Below, in pieces: positions 16,687 through 25,410 of a DNA stretch of 64,000 bases; within the stretch, counting starts at the first letter, position 1, and the number at the start of each line of letters is the position of its first letter. Below the pieces are notes generated by a model, which saw only the letters and a list, made by a program, of their open reading frames with translations, had not been told where the DNA came from and did not search any database. The stretch lies in assembly GCF_002332425.1 (NCBI RefSeq), contig NZ_NRGS01000022.1, positions 210,187 through 274,186 on the forward strand. Reading direction: 5' to 3'. The stretch comes from Brachybacterium alimentarium (lineage in GTDB: Bacteria > Actinomycetota > Actinomycetes > Actinomycetales > Dermabacteraceae). A program made the position numbers and the translations under genes.

Positions 16687-18386
16687 CCGGCGCCCACGAC
16701 AGGCAGCACGACGTGCAGGATTCGCAGGAGGCTCTGACCACCGAGCGCGTCATGGGCATCGAGACCGAGTTCGGCGTCCTGCACGCCGACCTCGAGGACC
16801 GGTCCCGGGCCGGCGCCGGCAGCTCGATCCTCCTCTCCCACCTGGTGGTCGGGGCCTACGCCCTGCTCGATCCGCAGGAGGGGGAGCGCGGTCGACGTGT
16901 GCGCTGGGACTACGGGGACGAGACCCCGCTGCGGGACGCCCGCGGCTTCGAGCTGCAGCGCGCCGCCGCGCATCCCACCCAGCTGACCGACGAGGTCCGG
17001 GACGCGCACGTGCCCAGCGTCGATCTCGACGCTCCGCTGGCCGGTCCCGAGCTCCCCCCGGACGGGGACGACGCCGAGGTGCTCACCTGGGCGGCCCAGC
17101 GCTCGATCGGTAACGCGGTGCTGACCAACGGCGCCCGCTGGTACGTCGACCACGCCCACCCCGAGTACTCCGCCCCCGAGGTCATGCGTGCTCGCGAGGC
17201 CGTCGTCGCCGACCGCGCAGGGGAGGAGATCGCCCGGCGCGCCATGACCATCCTCGCCGCCGCCGACGGCATTCCCGAGGTCGCCCTGTACAAGAACAAC
17301 ACCGACGGCAAGGGCGCCTCGTACGGCACCCACGAGAACTACCTCGTGGACCGCGCGGTGCCGTTCGAACGGGTCACCGCCGCGATGCTGCCGTTCCTGG
17401 CCACGCGCCAGGTGCTGGTGGGGGCCGGGCGCGTGGGACTGGGCACCCGCGGGGAGCGCCCCGGGTTCCAGCTCTCCTCGCGCGCCGACTTCATGGAAGC
17501 GGAGGTGGGCCTGGAGACCACCCTGAACCGCCCCATCGTGAACACCCGCGACGAACCCCATGCGGATCCGTCGCGCTTCCGCCGTCTGCACGTGATCATC
17601 GGCGATGCGAACCTGCTGGAGGAGGCCACCTTCCTCAAGCTCGGCTCCGCGTCGCTGATGCTCGCCGCACTCGAGGCGGAGCACCGCACGGGGCGCCCGA
17701 TCCTGCCGGATCTGCGCCTGGAGGATCCCGTGGCCGCCGTGCACACGATCAGCCATGACCCGTCGCTGAAGGCCACCGTGACGCTGGCCGACGGCCGTGA
17801 GCTCACCGCGCTCCAGATCCAGCGCGAGCATCTCCGCGCCCTCGCCGAGGTGGCCGACACCTCCGATGAGGAGACAGCGCAGGTGATCGCCGCGTGGGGC
17901 GAACTCCTGGACCTGCTCGAGCAGGACCCGTTCCTGGCCGCGGACCGCGTCGAATGGGTCGCGAAGCTGCAGCTGCTGAACCGCTATCGCGAGCGCCACG
18001 GCCTCGAGTGGGGAGACCCGCGGCTGTTCATGATCGACCTGCAGTACTCGGACCTCCGGCCCGGGCGCGGCCTGTTCGAGAAGCTGCGGGCCGCCGGCGC
18101 GGTGCGCACGCTCGTCGGCCAGGAGGAGGTCGACGCCGCGCTCACCACCGCACCGACCTCCACCCGTGCCCATCTGCGCGGTGGGCTCATCGCCGCTCAC
18201 CGCCGACTCGTGCCGGCGGCCGGGTGGGACACCATCACCCTCGCCGGCGAGGACAGCGGATACCGTCTGCGCCTGGCGGACCCGCGCCTGGGCTCGGCAC
18301 TGTGGTGCGAGCGCCACGGCATCGACCTGACCACCGATCCCGAGACGATCCTCGACGCCCTGCGCCGAGCCGTCTCACCGTCCTGA
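16683..18386 (+). CDS. dop: Pup deamidase/depupylase Dop
   Basis: Converts the C-terminal Gln of Pup to Glu and removes Pup from substrates. The 567-residue protein belongs to the carboxylate-amine/glutamine-synthetase-like family: [11 protein letters not shown] near residue 23, the catalytic Asp (about residue 156) in [31 protein letters not shown] and [10 protein letters not shown]-type strands (here [10 protein letters not shown]), plus [16 protein letters not shown] 16683 overlaps the arc stop and gives about 22 residues before the core; ATG 16752 would be the conventional family start. The inter-strand insert around 70-130 is longer than in mycobacteria. Confidence 0.93.
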   Translation: MTGAHDRQHDVQDSQEALTTERVMGIETEFGVLHADLEDRSRAGAGSSILLSHLVVGAYALLDPQEGERGRRVRWDYGDETPLRDARGFELQRAAAHPTQLTDEVRDAHVPSVDLDAPLAGPELPPDGDDAEVLTWAAQRSIGNAVLTNGARWYVDHAHPEYSAPEVMRAREAVVADRAGEEIARRAMTILAAADGIPEVALYKNNTDGKGASYGTHENYLVDRAVPFERVTAAMLPFLATRQVLVGAGRVGLGTRGERPGFQLSSRADFMEAEVGLETTLNRPIVNTRDEPHADPSRFRRLHVIIGDANLLEEATFLKLGSASLMLAALEAEHRTGRPILPDLRLEDPVAAVHTISHDPSLKATVTLADGRELTALQIQREHLRALAEVADTSDEETAQVIAAWGELLDLLEQDPFLAADRVEWVAKLQLLNRYRERHGLEWGDPRLFMIDLQYSDLRPGRGLFEKLRAAGAVRTLVGQEEVDAALTTAPTSTRAHLRGGLIAAHRRLVPAAGWDTITLAGEDSGYRLRLADPRLGSALWCERHGIDLTTDPETILDALRRAVSPS

Positions 18387-18395
18387 GGAGGAATC

Positions 18396-18584
18396 ATGTC
18401 CCAGCAGTCCCTGAACGGCCCCGGCACCGGACCCGAGGACGAGCAGTCCGAGGCCGCCACCGGCGGCGGCCAGACCTTCGCCTCGGCGCAGGCCTCGGAC
18501 GACCTGCTCGACGAGATCGACTCGGTGCTGGAATCCAACGCCGAGACCTTCGTGCGCTCCTTCGTCCAGAAGGGCGGGCAGTGA
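18396..18584 (+). CDS. pup: Prokaryotic ubiquitin-like protein Pup
   Basis: Small, mostly disordered tag attached to lysines by PafA. The 62 residues end in VQKGGQ, so the terminal Gln must be deamidated by Dop before ligation. The C-terminal half (DDLLDEIDSVLESNAETFVR) is the helix that pairs with the ARC coiled coil. AGGAGG lies four bases before the ATG. The pafA start follows its stop after only four bases; in proteasome-bearing relatives prcB and prcA occupy this position. Confidence 0.97.
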   Translation: MSQQSLNGPGTGPEDEQSEAATGGGQTFASAQASDDLLDEIDSVLESNAETFVRSFVQKGGQ

Positions 18585-18588
18585 CCCG

Positions 18589-19974
18589 ATGAAGCGTCGC
18601 GTCGGAGGGTTAGAGACCGAGTTCGGCCTGGTCTGCGTGCGCGCCGACGGCTCCCGGGCGATGGAGCCCGAGGCCGCCGCCCGCGAACTGTTCCGGCCCG
18701 TCGTGGCCATGGGCCGCTCCTCGAACGTGTTCCTGCGCAATGCCGCCCGTCTCTACCTCGACGTCGGCTCCCATCCCGAGTACGCGACGGCGGAGTGCGA
18801 CGACTGGTGGGAGCTGGTGGCGCAGGATCGCGCCGGAGAGCGGATCTTCGCGGATCTGGCTCACCAGGCCAATGAACGCCTGGCCGCCGACGGGCAGGAC
18901 GCGCAGATCCACCTGCTGAAGAACAACGTGGACTCCGCCGGCAACGCGTTCGGCTCCCACGAGAACTACCTCGTCGATCGACGCGGCGAGTTCACCCGGC
19001 TCCCGAAGTACCTGCTGCCGTTCCTGGTGACACGACAGATCGTCACCGGCGCCGGTGGCGTCGTCGCGGACGAGGACGGCCCCCGCTTCGTGTTCTCGCG
19101 CCGCAGCGACCACATGTGGGAGGCGGTCTCCTCGGCCACCACCCGCACCCGGCCGATCATCAACACCCGTGACGAGCCCCACGGCGATCCCACTCTGTAC
19201 CGCCGTCTGCACGTCATCGTGGGCGACTCGACCATGAGCGAGGTCTCCACGCACCTCCGATTCGCGACCACCGATCTGGTGCTGCGGGTGATCGAGTCGG
19301 GCCGCGCGCTGCCCGAGCTCGCGCTCCGAGATGACATCGCCACGATTCGCGCCGTCTCGCGGGACTCCTCCGGTCGCCAGCGGATCCCACTGGCCGACGG
19401 CGGGACCACGAATGCCGTCGACGTGCAGCAGCGGTGGCTGGATCTCGCCGCTCGCTTCGCCGAGGACGAGGAGCACGAGGTGCTCGACACCTGGCAGAAG
19501 GCGATCGATGCCGTGGCGACGGGTGATCGTTCCTGGGCCGCGACCCACCTGGACTGGGCGATCAAGGAGCGCCTGTTCGAGCAGGTCAGGGAGCGCAGGG
19601 CAGTGGCGCTCGACGATCCGTCGATCGAGCGCCTCGATCTCGCGTACCACGACATCGATCCCGGTCAGAGCGTCTTCCAGACGCTGCAGCGACGTGGGCT
19701 GGCACCGGCGGAGCTGTCGGAGGAGCACATCGCCTCGGCGCGAGAGGCGGCGCCTCGCACCACCCGTGCGCACCTGCGTGGGCAGGTCGTCGCCGCCGCC
19801 CAGGAGCACGGGGTGGACCATGTCGTGGACTGGACCAGCTTCCGCCTGACCAGGCCCGGTGCGATGCCCGTGCAGGTGCTCGATCCGTTCGCGACCTCGA
19901 TGCCGGAGGTCGACGCCCTGCTCGAGGAGATCCGCTCGCGGGGCGAGGACGCCACCCCGGCGCCTCCCGCGTGA
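18589..19974 (+). CDS. pafA: Pup--protein ligase PafA
   Basis: ATP-dependent ligase that joins the C-terminal Glu of Pup to substrate lysines. In 461 residues the ATP and metal site is at GGLETEFGLV and the catalytic Asp is D58 in LYLDVGSHPEYATAE; LLKNNVDSAGNAFGSHENY and IINTRDEPHGDP are also present. It is the paralogue of Dop encoded two genes upstream. It ends the cluster; PafBC is not next to it but is found fused at 33785. An AT-poor 126-bp gap separates it from the FKBP gene. Confidence 0.95.
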   Translation: MKRRVGGLETEFGLVCVRADGSRAMEPEAAARELFRPVVAMGRSSNVFLRNAARLYLDVGSHPEYATAECDDWWELVAQDRAGERIFADLAHQANERLAADGQDAQIHLLKNNVDSAGNAFGSHENYLVDRRGEFTRLPKYLLPFLVTRQIVTGAGGVVADEDGPRFVFSRRSDHMWEAVSSATTRTRPIINTRDEPHGDPTLYRRLHVIVGDSTMSEVSTHLRFATTDLVLRVIESGRALPELALRDDIATIRAVSRDSSGRQRIPLADGGTTNAVDVQQRWLDLAARFAEDEEHEVLDTWQKAIDAVATGDRSWAATHLDWAIKERLFEQVRERRAVALDDPSIERLDLAYHDIDPGQSVFQTLQRRGLAPAELSEEHIASAREAAPRTTRAHLRGQVVAAAQEHGVDHVVDWTSFRLTRPGAMPVQVLDPFATSMPEVDALLEEIRSRGEDATPAPPA

Positions 19975-20100
19975 GGGGATGCGAGGGGACGTGGGAGACG
20001 GTGAGCACACCGGCCTCCACAGCCTGAGAATCCTCACGCCCCGTCCCACGTACGCTGGTCCTCGTGCCCCGCTCGGGGCCCCCTCTCTGAAAGGCCCTTC

Positions 20101-21054
20101 GTGATCCGCCGCCGCACCCTGCTGACCACCGCTCTCGCCGTGTCCACCGCCATCGGCCTGGCCGCCTGCACCGACGACGACACAGGCGGCGGCACCACGT
20201 CGGACGGCGGCGGCGCCTCCGACGGCGGCGGTGGCGATCCCGCGCTGGACGCGGTGACCATCAGCGAGGACGTCGGCAAGGAGCCGACCGTCGAGTTCGA
20301 CGCACCGCTCCAGATCAGCGCGGCCGACGCCCGCATCGTGGTGCCCGGCGACGGCGATGCGATCGCCGAGGGCGACATGGTCATCTGGCGCGACATCTAC
20401 GTCGACGCGAGCTCCGGCGACATGCTGCAGTCCTGGTGGCAGGGCGGCCCTGCGGGCGGTGTGCAGGTGACGGCGGAGGCGATCGGGGAGGAGGCCTTCG
20501 CGGTCTTCTCCACGATGACCGTCGGCTCCCGCTTCGCGATGGCGGGCTGGCAGACGGACCAGTCCGGCCAGGCCCGCTCCCTGGTCCAGGTCGGCGACGT
20601 GGACCGCGTGGTCTCCACGCTGCGGGCGGAGGGCGACCCGGGCAAGCCGTCCGGGGACTTCCCCGAGGTGACCCTCGACGACGACGGCGCTCCGGCCATC
20701 TCCGGCGCCCCGGAGGGCGACGCCCCCACGAAGACCACCCGTGAGGAGCTGATCCTCGGCAAGGGGGACACCACCCGCGAGGGGGACTTCCTCACGATGC
20801 ACTACACCGGCTGGAAGTGGTCCGACGGCTCGCAGTTCGACTCCTCCTGGGAGCGCGGCGCGCCCTTCTCCTTCGTCCAGGGGCAGGGCAAGGTCATCGC
20901 CGGCTGGGACGAGAATCTGCTGGACCTCGCCGTCGGCAGCCAGGTCATGCTGGTGGTCCCGGCCGACGAGGCGTACGGCGATCAGGGCGAACTGGCCGAC
21001 GAGACCCTGATCTTCGTCATCGACGTCCTCGACGCCGCCCACTTGGCAGACTGA
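20101..21054 (+). CDS. FKBP-type prolyl isomerase, lipoprotein
   Basis: Exported peptidyl-prolyl cis-trans isomerase. The 317-residue protein starts with a twin-Arg-like basic segment, a hydrophobic stretch and the lipobox LAAC (Cys23), so it should be lipidated by Lgt and Lsp. A Gly/Ser/Asp linker and a variable domain follow. The C-terminal FKBP domain (about 215-317) has HYTGWKWSDGSQFDSSW, KVIAGWDENLLDLAVGSQ and VPADEAYGD. GTG 20101 has GAAAGG upstream and a TACGCT box at 20065. It is followed after 34 bp by a second, cytoplasmic FKBP. Confidence 0.9.
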   Translation: MIRRRTLLTTALAVSTAIGLAACTDDDTGGGTTSDGGGASDGGGGDPALDAVTISEDVGKEPTVEFDAPLQISAADARIVVPGDGDAIAEGDMVIWRDIYVDASSGDMLQSWWQGGPAGGVQVTAEAIGEEAFAVFSTMTVGSRFAMAGWQTDQSGQARSLVQVGDVDRVVSTLRAEGDPGKPSGDFPEVTLDDDGAPAISGAPEGDAPTKTTREELILGKGDTTREGDFLTMHYTGWKWSDGSQFDSSWERGAPFSFVQGQGKVIAGWDENLLDLAVGSQVMLVVPADEAYGDQGELADETLIFVIDVLDAAHLAD

Positions 21055-21088
21055 CCCACGACCCGACCCATCCACCCGAGGAGAACAC

Positions 21089-21469
21089 ATGGATCGCAGC
21101 AAGCCCGAGATCGAGCACCCCGAGGGCCCCGCGCCCACCGAGCTGGTCAGCACCGATGAGATCGTCGGCGACGGCGAGGAGGCAGGCCGCGGCGACGTGG
21201 TCGACGTCCACTACGTCGGCGTCTCCCATTCGACCGGCGAGCAGTTCGACGCCTCCTGGGACCGTGGCGAGCCGCTGCGCTTCCAGCTCGGCGTCGGGCA
21301 GGTCATCACCGGCTGGGACGAGGGCGTGCAGGGCATGAAGGTCGGCGGCCGTCGTCGTCTCGACATCCCCGCGGCGCTCGGCTACGGCGACATGGGCGCC
21401 CCGCCCGTCATCGCGCCGGGGGAGTCCCTCATCTTCGTGTGCGACCTGGTGGCGGTGCACAAGCGCTGA
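21089..21469 (+). CDS. FKBP-type peptidyl-prolyl isomerase, cytoplasmic
   Basis: A 126-residue single-domain FKBP with no signal peptide. Active-site features are VDVHYVGVSHSTGEQFDASW, GVGQVITGWDEGVQGMKVGG and IPAALGYGDMGAPPVIAPG, close to the textbook FKBP sequence. It probably helps proline-limited folding. GAGGAG lies before ATG 21089. The next gene, priA, begins inside its 3' end in another frame. Confidence 0.93.
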   Translation: MDRSKPEIEHPEGPAPTELVSTDEIVGDGEEAGRGDVVDVHYVGVSHSTGEQFDASWDRGEPLRFQLGVGQVITGWDEGVQGMKVGGRRRLDIPAALGYGDMGAPPVIAPGESLIFVCDLVAVHKR

Positions 21470-23706
21470 CCACGCACGCCACCGGGACGGCGGGGGAGCA
21501 GGAAGGGGAGCAGGCGAGCCTCTTCGCGGCCCCCGCCGTTCCCGTCCCCGACCCCGCACCCACGGACCCGGGCCGCGAGAACGCGGCCCGGGTCCGTGGG
21601 CTGCGCACCACCGCCGGTTTCGAGATCGTCGACGAGCTGCCGGTGGCGAGCGTGCGCCTGATCGGCGTGCTCCCTCACCTGGACCGCCCCTTCGAGTACG
21701 CGGTCACCCCCTCCACAGCGGCCGCCGCTGCCGGTATGCGGGTGCGCGTGCGCTTCTCCGGCCGCGACACCGAGGGCATCGTGCTGGGGCGCCACGAGCA
21801 TCCCTCCACCGACCGCGCCTTGGCGCCCCTGCACCGCCTCGTCTCCGAGGACGTGGTGGTGCCGCCGGCCATGATGCGCGTCTGCGAGGACGTCGCCGCC
21901 CGGTACGCCGGGACCGTCGGCGACGTGCTCCGCCTCGCCCTGCCACCGCGCCATGCGCGCGCCGAGAAGGCCGACCGCGCTGCTGCGGCAAAGGCCGAGG
22001 AGGCCGCGCGGGCGGAGCCGACCTCGGAGGCGACCGCGCCGCCGGGCGACGCAGAGCAGGCCGTGCAGGTCGACGACGCGGGATCGGCGGAGGACGCCGA
22101 GAGCACGTCTTCCGGGACTCCGCAGACCGCTGAGCCCCGCACCGCCGAGCCCCGCACCGCCGATCGCTATCCGGGCCTCGCCGCCCTGCTCTCCCGCGCC
22201 GGCAGCCCCGAGGGTCCGGTACCGCGCGCATCGATCACGCTGGACCCGGTCGATGCCTGGACCGTCGTCACTGCGGAGGCGCTCGAGGGCCTCGACCCGG
22301 CGCACGGCGCCCTGGTGATCGCGCCCGATCAGCGGGACGTCGCGCGGCTGAGCCGTCTGCTGCAGGAGCGGGGGATCGACCATGAGGTCCTCGCCGGGAC
22401 CGAGGGACCGGAGAAGCGCTACCGCACCTTCCGTCGCATTCTGCGAGGCGCGACCAGGATCGTGCTCGGCAACCGGTCCGCGGCCTTCGCCCCGGTCCAG
22501 GACCTGGCCCTCGTGATCTGCTGGGACGAGGCTGACGACCTGCTCGAGGAGCCCCGCGCCCCGTACCCCCACGTCCGGGCCGTGCTGCAGTGCCGCTCCC
22601 GTGAGGAACGCTGCGCACTGCTCTTCCTGTCCTCGAGCGACTCGGTCCCGTTGCACGCGCTCTCCGAGGCCGGATACCTCGCGCGGCTCGAGCCGGTGCC
22701 CGCCCCCGTCACACAGGTGCGGCCCCACATCGTGGCCATGGATCAGTACCTGCGTGACCGGGAGGGCCCCTCGGGCAGGTCACGGATCCCGCAGGAGGCG
22801 ATGCGCGTGATCCGCACGGGCATCACCCGCGGGCCGGTGCTGGTGCAGGTCCCGCGGTCCGGCTACGTCCCCGCGATCGCCTGCACCTTCTGCGGCACCC
22901 GGGCCCAGTGCCCGGAGTGCTCGGCCCAACTGTCGATCTCGCACCGCGGAGGGCACCTGCACTGCCGCGTCTGCGGCCGACGCGAGGACGGCTACCGCTG
23001 CCCGGAATGCGACCGCACCCAGGTGCGCGCCATGGTCATCGGCTCCACCCGCACCGCGGAGGAGCTCCACCGCGCCTTCCCGAGCTCGCCTCTGAAGGTC
23101 TCCGGGGGCGCCCACGGCGCCCTCGAGGACGACGACGTGCCGGACGACGCGATCGTGGTCGCGACACCCGGCTCCGAGCCGGCCCCGCCCGGAGGCTTCG
23201 CCGCGGCCCTGCTGCTGGACGCCGATGCGATGCTCGGCCGCGCCGCCTTCGATGCGGACATCGAAGCCATCCGTCGCTGGCGCGGAGCGATCTCCCTGGT
23301 CCGCACCGCCGATGAGGGAGGAGAGGTGCTGGTGGTGGGCACGGCGACCCTGCCGGCGATCCGCGACCTCGTCGCCCACCGCTCCCGGGTCTTCCTCGAT
23401 CGTGTCCTCGCGGACAGGCAGGATCTCGACCTGCCGCCGTTCAGCCGGGTCGCCGAGATCGTGGGGGACAAGACCGCCTGCCGCAGCTTCCTGGACAGCG
23501 TCGAGCTGCCCGACGGCACCGCCGTCTTCGGTCCTGTCGACCTGGAGGGCCCCGATGCCGGCGGGCGGGCCCGAGCCGTGGTCCGCCTGGAGCCGCATCG
23601 CTCCCGCGAGCTCGCCGATGCGCTCCGCGCCGGCGTCGCCTCCCGCTCGGCCCGCAAGGTCCCGGGCTCCCTGCGGGTCCGGCTGGACCCGCCCGACGTC
23701 TTCTGA
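21439..23706 (+). CDS. priA: PriA-like primosomal protein lacking the ATPase loop
   Basis: Actinobacterial PriA homologue of 755 residues. It keeps the N-terminal DNA-binding domain (RLIGVLPHLDRPFEYAV, GMRVRVRFSGRDTEGIVLG), the helicase-like fold and the zinc-binding segment from C482 (CTFCGTRAQCPEC and CRVCGRREDGYRCPEC). Walker A (GxGKT) is absent and the DEEH box is replaced by ICWDEADDLLEEP, so it is probably not an active helicase, as known for this family in actinobacteria. An Ala/Glu-rich linker of about 70 residues (175-245) carries TAEPR repeats. GTG 21439 overlaps the FKBP gene by 31 bases and is the only plausible start. Confidence 0.88.
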   Translation: MRPGGGAQALTTHATGTAGEQEGEQASLFAAPAVPVPDPAPTDPGRENAARVRGLRTTAGFEIVDELPVASVRLIGVLPHLDRPFEYAVTPSTAAAAAGMRVRVRFSGRDTEGIVLGRHEHPSTDRALAPLHRLVSEDVVVPPAMMRVCEDVAARYAGTVGDVLRLALPPRHARAEKADRAAAAKAEEAARAEPTSEATAPPGDAEQAVQVDDAGSAEDAESTSSGTPQTAEPRTAEPRTADRYPGLAALLSRAGSPEGPVPRASITLDPVDAWTVVTAEALEGLDPAHGALVIAPDQRDVARLSRLLQERGIDHEVLAGTEGPEKRYRTFRRILRGATRIVLGNRSAAFAPVQDLALVICWDEADDLLEEPRAPYPHVRAVLQCRSREERCALLFLSSSDSVPLHALSEAGYLARLEPVPAPVTQVRPHIVAMDQYLRDREGPSGRSRIPQEAMRVIRTGITRGPVLVQVPRSGYVPAIACTFCGTRAQCPECSAQLSISHRGGHLHCRVCGRREDGYRCPECDRTQVRAMVIGSTRTAEELHRAFPSSPLKVSGGAHGALEDDDVPDDAIVVATPGSEPAPPGGFAAALLLDADAMLGRAAFDADIEAIRRWRGAISLVRTADEGGEVLVVGTATLPAIRDLVAHRSRVFLDRVLADRQDLDLPPFSRVAEIVGDKTACRSFLDSVELPDGTAVFGPVDLEGPDAGGRARAVVRLEPHRSRELADALRAGVASRSARKVPGSLRVRLDPPDVF
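22126..22155 (+). repeat. 15-bp tandem repeat in the priA linker
   Basis: Two near-identical 15-bp units (22126-22140 and 22141-22155, one mismatch) encode TAEPR twice, and a partial third follows. They lie in the low-complexity linker of priA. Confidence 0.7.
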
Positions 23707-23793
23707 GCGGGTCGGCTGCCGACCCGGTCCCGGTCGGCTAGTGTGATCGTTCGCACCCGTACTCCACCGCACCGTCGCGATGAAGGGATCCTG

Positions 23794-25410
23794 ATGCACT
23801 CCGATGCCTCGACCTCGGCGAACTCGTCGACCGAGGACCGCCCGGACCTCGCCGACGGCGAGAGGGCCCCCGCCGAGCACGGTCGCACGATCGTCGTCCG
23901 CCGGCTCGGCCTGGTGCTGGGCCTGGTCCTCGCGATCGTCCTCTACCTGATCATGCCGGACGACGCCTCGCACGGCGCCAAGCTCACCGCGGCGACCGCG
24001 GTGCTCATGGCCGTGTGGTGGATGACCGAGGCGCTGCCGATCCCGGCCACCGCCCTGGTGCCGTTGGTGGTGTTCCCGGTCCTGAACACGGACGTCGGCT
24101 TCGACGACGTGGGCGGCTCCTACGGCAACAACATCATCTTCCTGTTCATGGGCGGCTTCATGCTGGCCCTGGCGATGCAGCGCTGGAACCTCCACAAGCG
24201 CATCGCCCTGGCGATCGTCGGCATGATCGGCACCAGCCCGTCGCTGCTGATCCTCGGCTTCATGGTCGCGACCGGATTCGTCTCGATGTGGGTCTCGAAC
24301 ACCGCGACCGCCGTGATGATGCTCCCGATCGGCGTCTCCGTGCTGCTGCTGGTGAACAAGCTGCGTCTCGAGGACGCCGCCGCGAAGGGGGAGGAGCCCG
24401 GCGAGGGCGTCGACCCGAACCCGGATGCGGACCATTCGACCACCACCGCGGTGCGGTCCAACTTCGGGACCGCCCTGATGCTCGGCATCGCCTACGCAGC
24501 ATCCATCGGATCGCTCGCCACGATCATCGGCACCCCTCCCAATGCCCTGCTCGCGGCGCACATGAGCCAGGACTTCGGGATCACGATCGGCTTCGGTCGC
24601 TGGATGATCGTGGGCGCCCCGCTCGCGGTCGTGTACATGGTCATCGCCTGGCTCCTGCTCACCAAGGTGCTGTTCAAGCCGGAGATCACCGAGATCCCCG
24701 GCGGCGTCGAGCTGATCCGCACCGAGCGGAGGTCGCTGGGGAGGATCTCCTCCGGTGAGGTGCGCGTGCTCGCGATCTTCGTGCTCGCCGCCGTGAGCTG
24801 GGTGTTCGTGCCGCTGCTGTGGGATCTGGTGCTCGGCGCCGAGCCGCCGATCAGCGACGCCGGCATCGCCATGGTCGTCGCGCTGCTGCTGTTCGTGATG
24901 CCCGCGGGCGCCGCCCGCGGGGTGCGTCTGCTGGACTGGGAGGCGGCCGTGAAGCTGCCGTGGGGCGTGCTGCTGCTGTTCGGCGGCGGCCTGGCGCTGA
25001 GCAAGCAGTTCAGCGATTCGGGCCTCACGGAGTGGATCGGTCAGGTCACCGAGCACATCGGCGGCCTGCCCGTCGTGCTCGTGGTGATGATCGCCGCCGC
25101 CGGCGTCCTGTTCCTCACGGAGCTCACGTCCAACACCGCGACCGCCGCGACCTTCCTCCCGGTCGCGACCGCGGTGGCGGTGGGCATCGGCATCGATCCG
25201 ATGCTGCTGGCCATCCCGGTGGCGATCGCTGCGACCTGCGCCTTCATGCTGCCGGTCGCGACCCCGCCCAACGCGATCGCGTACGGCTCCGGCTACGTGC
25301 AGATCCCGCAGATGGCCAAGGGGGGACTGTGGCTGAACCTCATCGGCATCGTGCTGATCACGGCGACCACGATGACCCTCGCGGTGTGGGTGTTCGGCCT
25401 GGTCTACTGA
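23794..25410 (+). CDS. DASS/SLC13-family anion:sodium symporter
   Basis: Inner-membrane carrier of the divalent anion:Na+ symporter family, likely for di- or tricarboxylates or sulfate. The 538-residue protein has about 12 hydrophobic segments. The two SNT substrate/sodium motifs are present as VSNTATAVMMLP and TSNTATAATFLP, as are TPPNALLAAHM and TPPNAIAYGSGY. The first 40 residues are acidic and soluble. ATG 23794 is preferred over GTG 23743 because GAAGGGA lies before it. Its stop overlaps the convergent MFS stop by seven bases. Exact substrate cannot be told. Confidence 0.88.
   Translation: MHSDASTSANSSTEDRPDLADGERAPAEHGRTIVVRRLGLVLGLVLAIVLYLIMPDDASHGAKLTAATAVLMAVWWMTEALPIPATALVPLVVFPVLNTDVGFDDVGGSYGNNIIFLFMGGFMLALAMQRWNLHKRIALAIVGMIGTSPSLLILGFMVATGFVSMWVSNTATAVMMLPIGVSVLLLVNKLRLEDAAAKGEEPGEGVDPNPDADHSTTTAVRSNFGTALMLGIAYAASIGSLATIIGTPPNALLAAHMSQDFGITIGFGRWMIVGAPLAVVYMVIAWLLLTKVLFKPEITEIPGGVELIRTERRSLGRISSGEVRVLAIFVLAAVSWVFVPLLWDLVLGAEPPISDAGIAMVVALLLFVMPAGAARGVRLLDWEAAVKLPWGVLLLFGGGLALSKQFSDSGLTEWIGQVTEHIGGLPVVLVVMIAAAGVLFLTELTSNTATAATFLPVATAVAVGIGIDPMLLAIPVAIAATCAFMLPVATPPNAIAYGSGYVQIPQMAKGGLWLNLIGIVLITATTMTLAVWVFGLVY

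Noticed and set aside
18585-18588. Possible hidden remnants of prcBA between pup and pafA
   Set aside because: There are only four bases between the genes, and the 126 bases after pafA show no proteasome-like reading frame.
19985-20062. Interrupted inverted repeat (ACGTGGGA ... TCCCACGT) after pafA as a terminator
   Set aside because: The arms are eight bases with a loop over 50 bases and no T-run; too weak to call.
18610-21153. 847-codon minus-strand frame opposite pafA and the FKBP lipoprotein
   Set aside because: Shadow of real genes in another frame; the opposite strand has clear family motifs and ribosome-binding sites.
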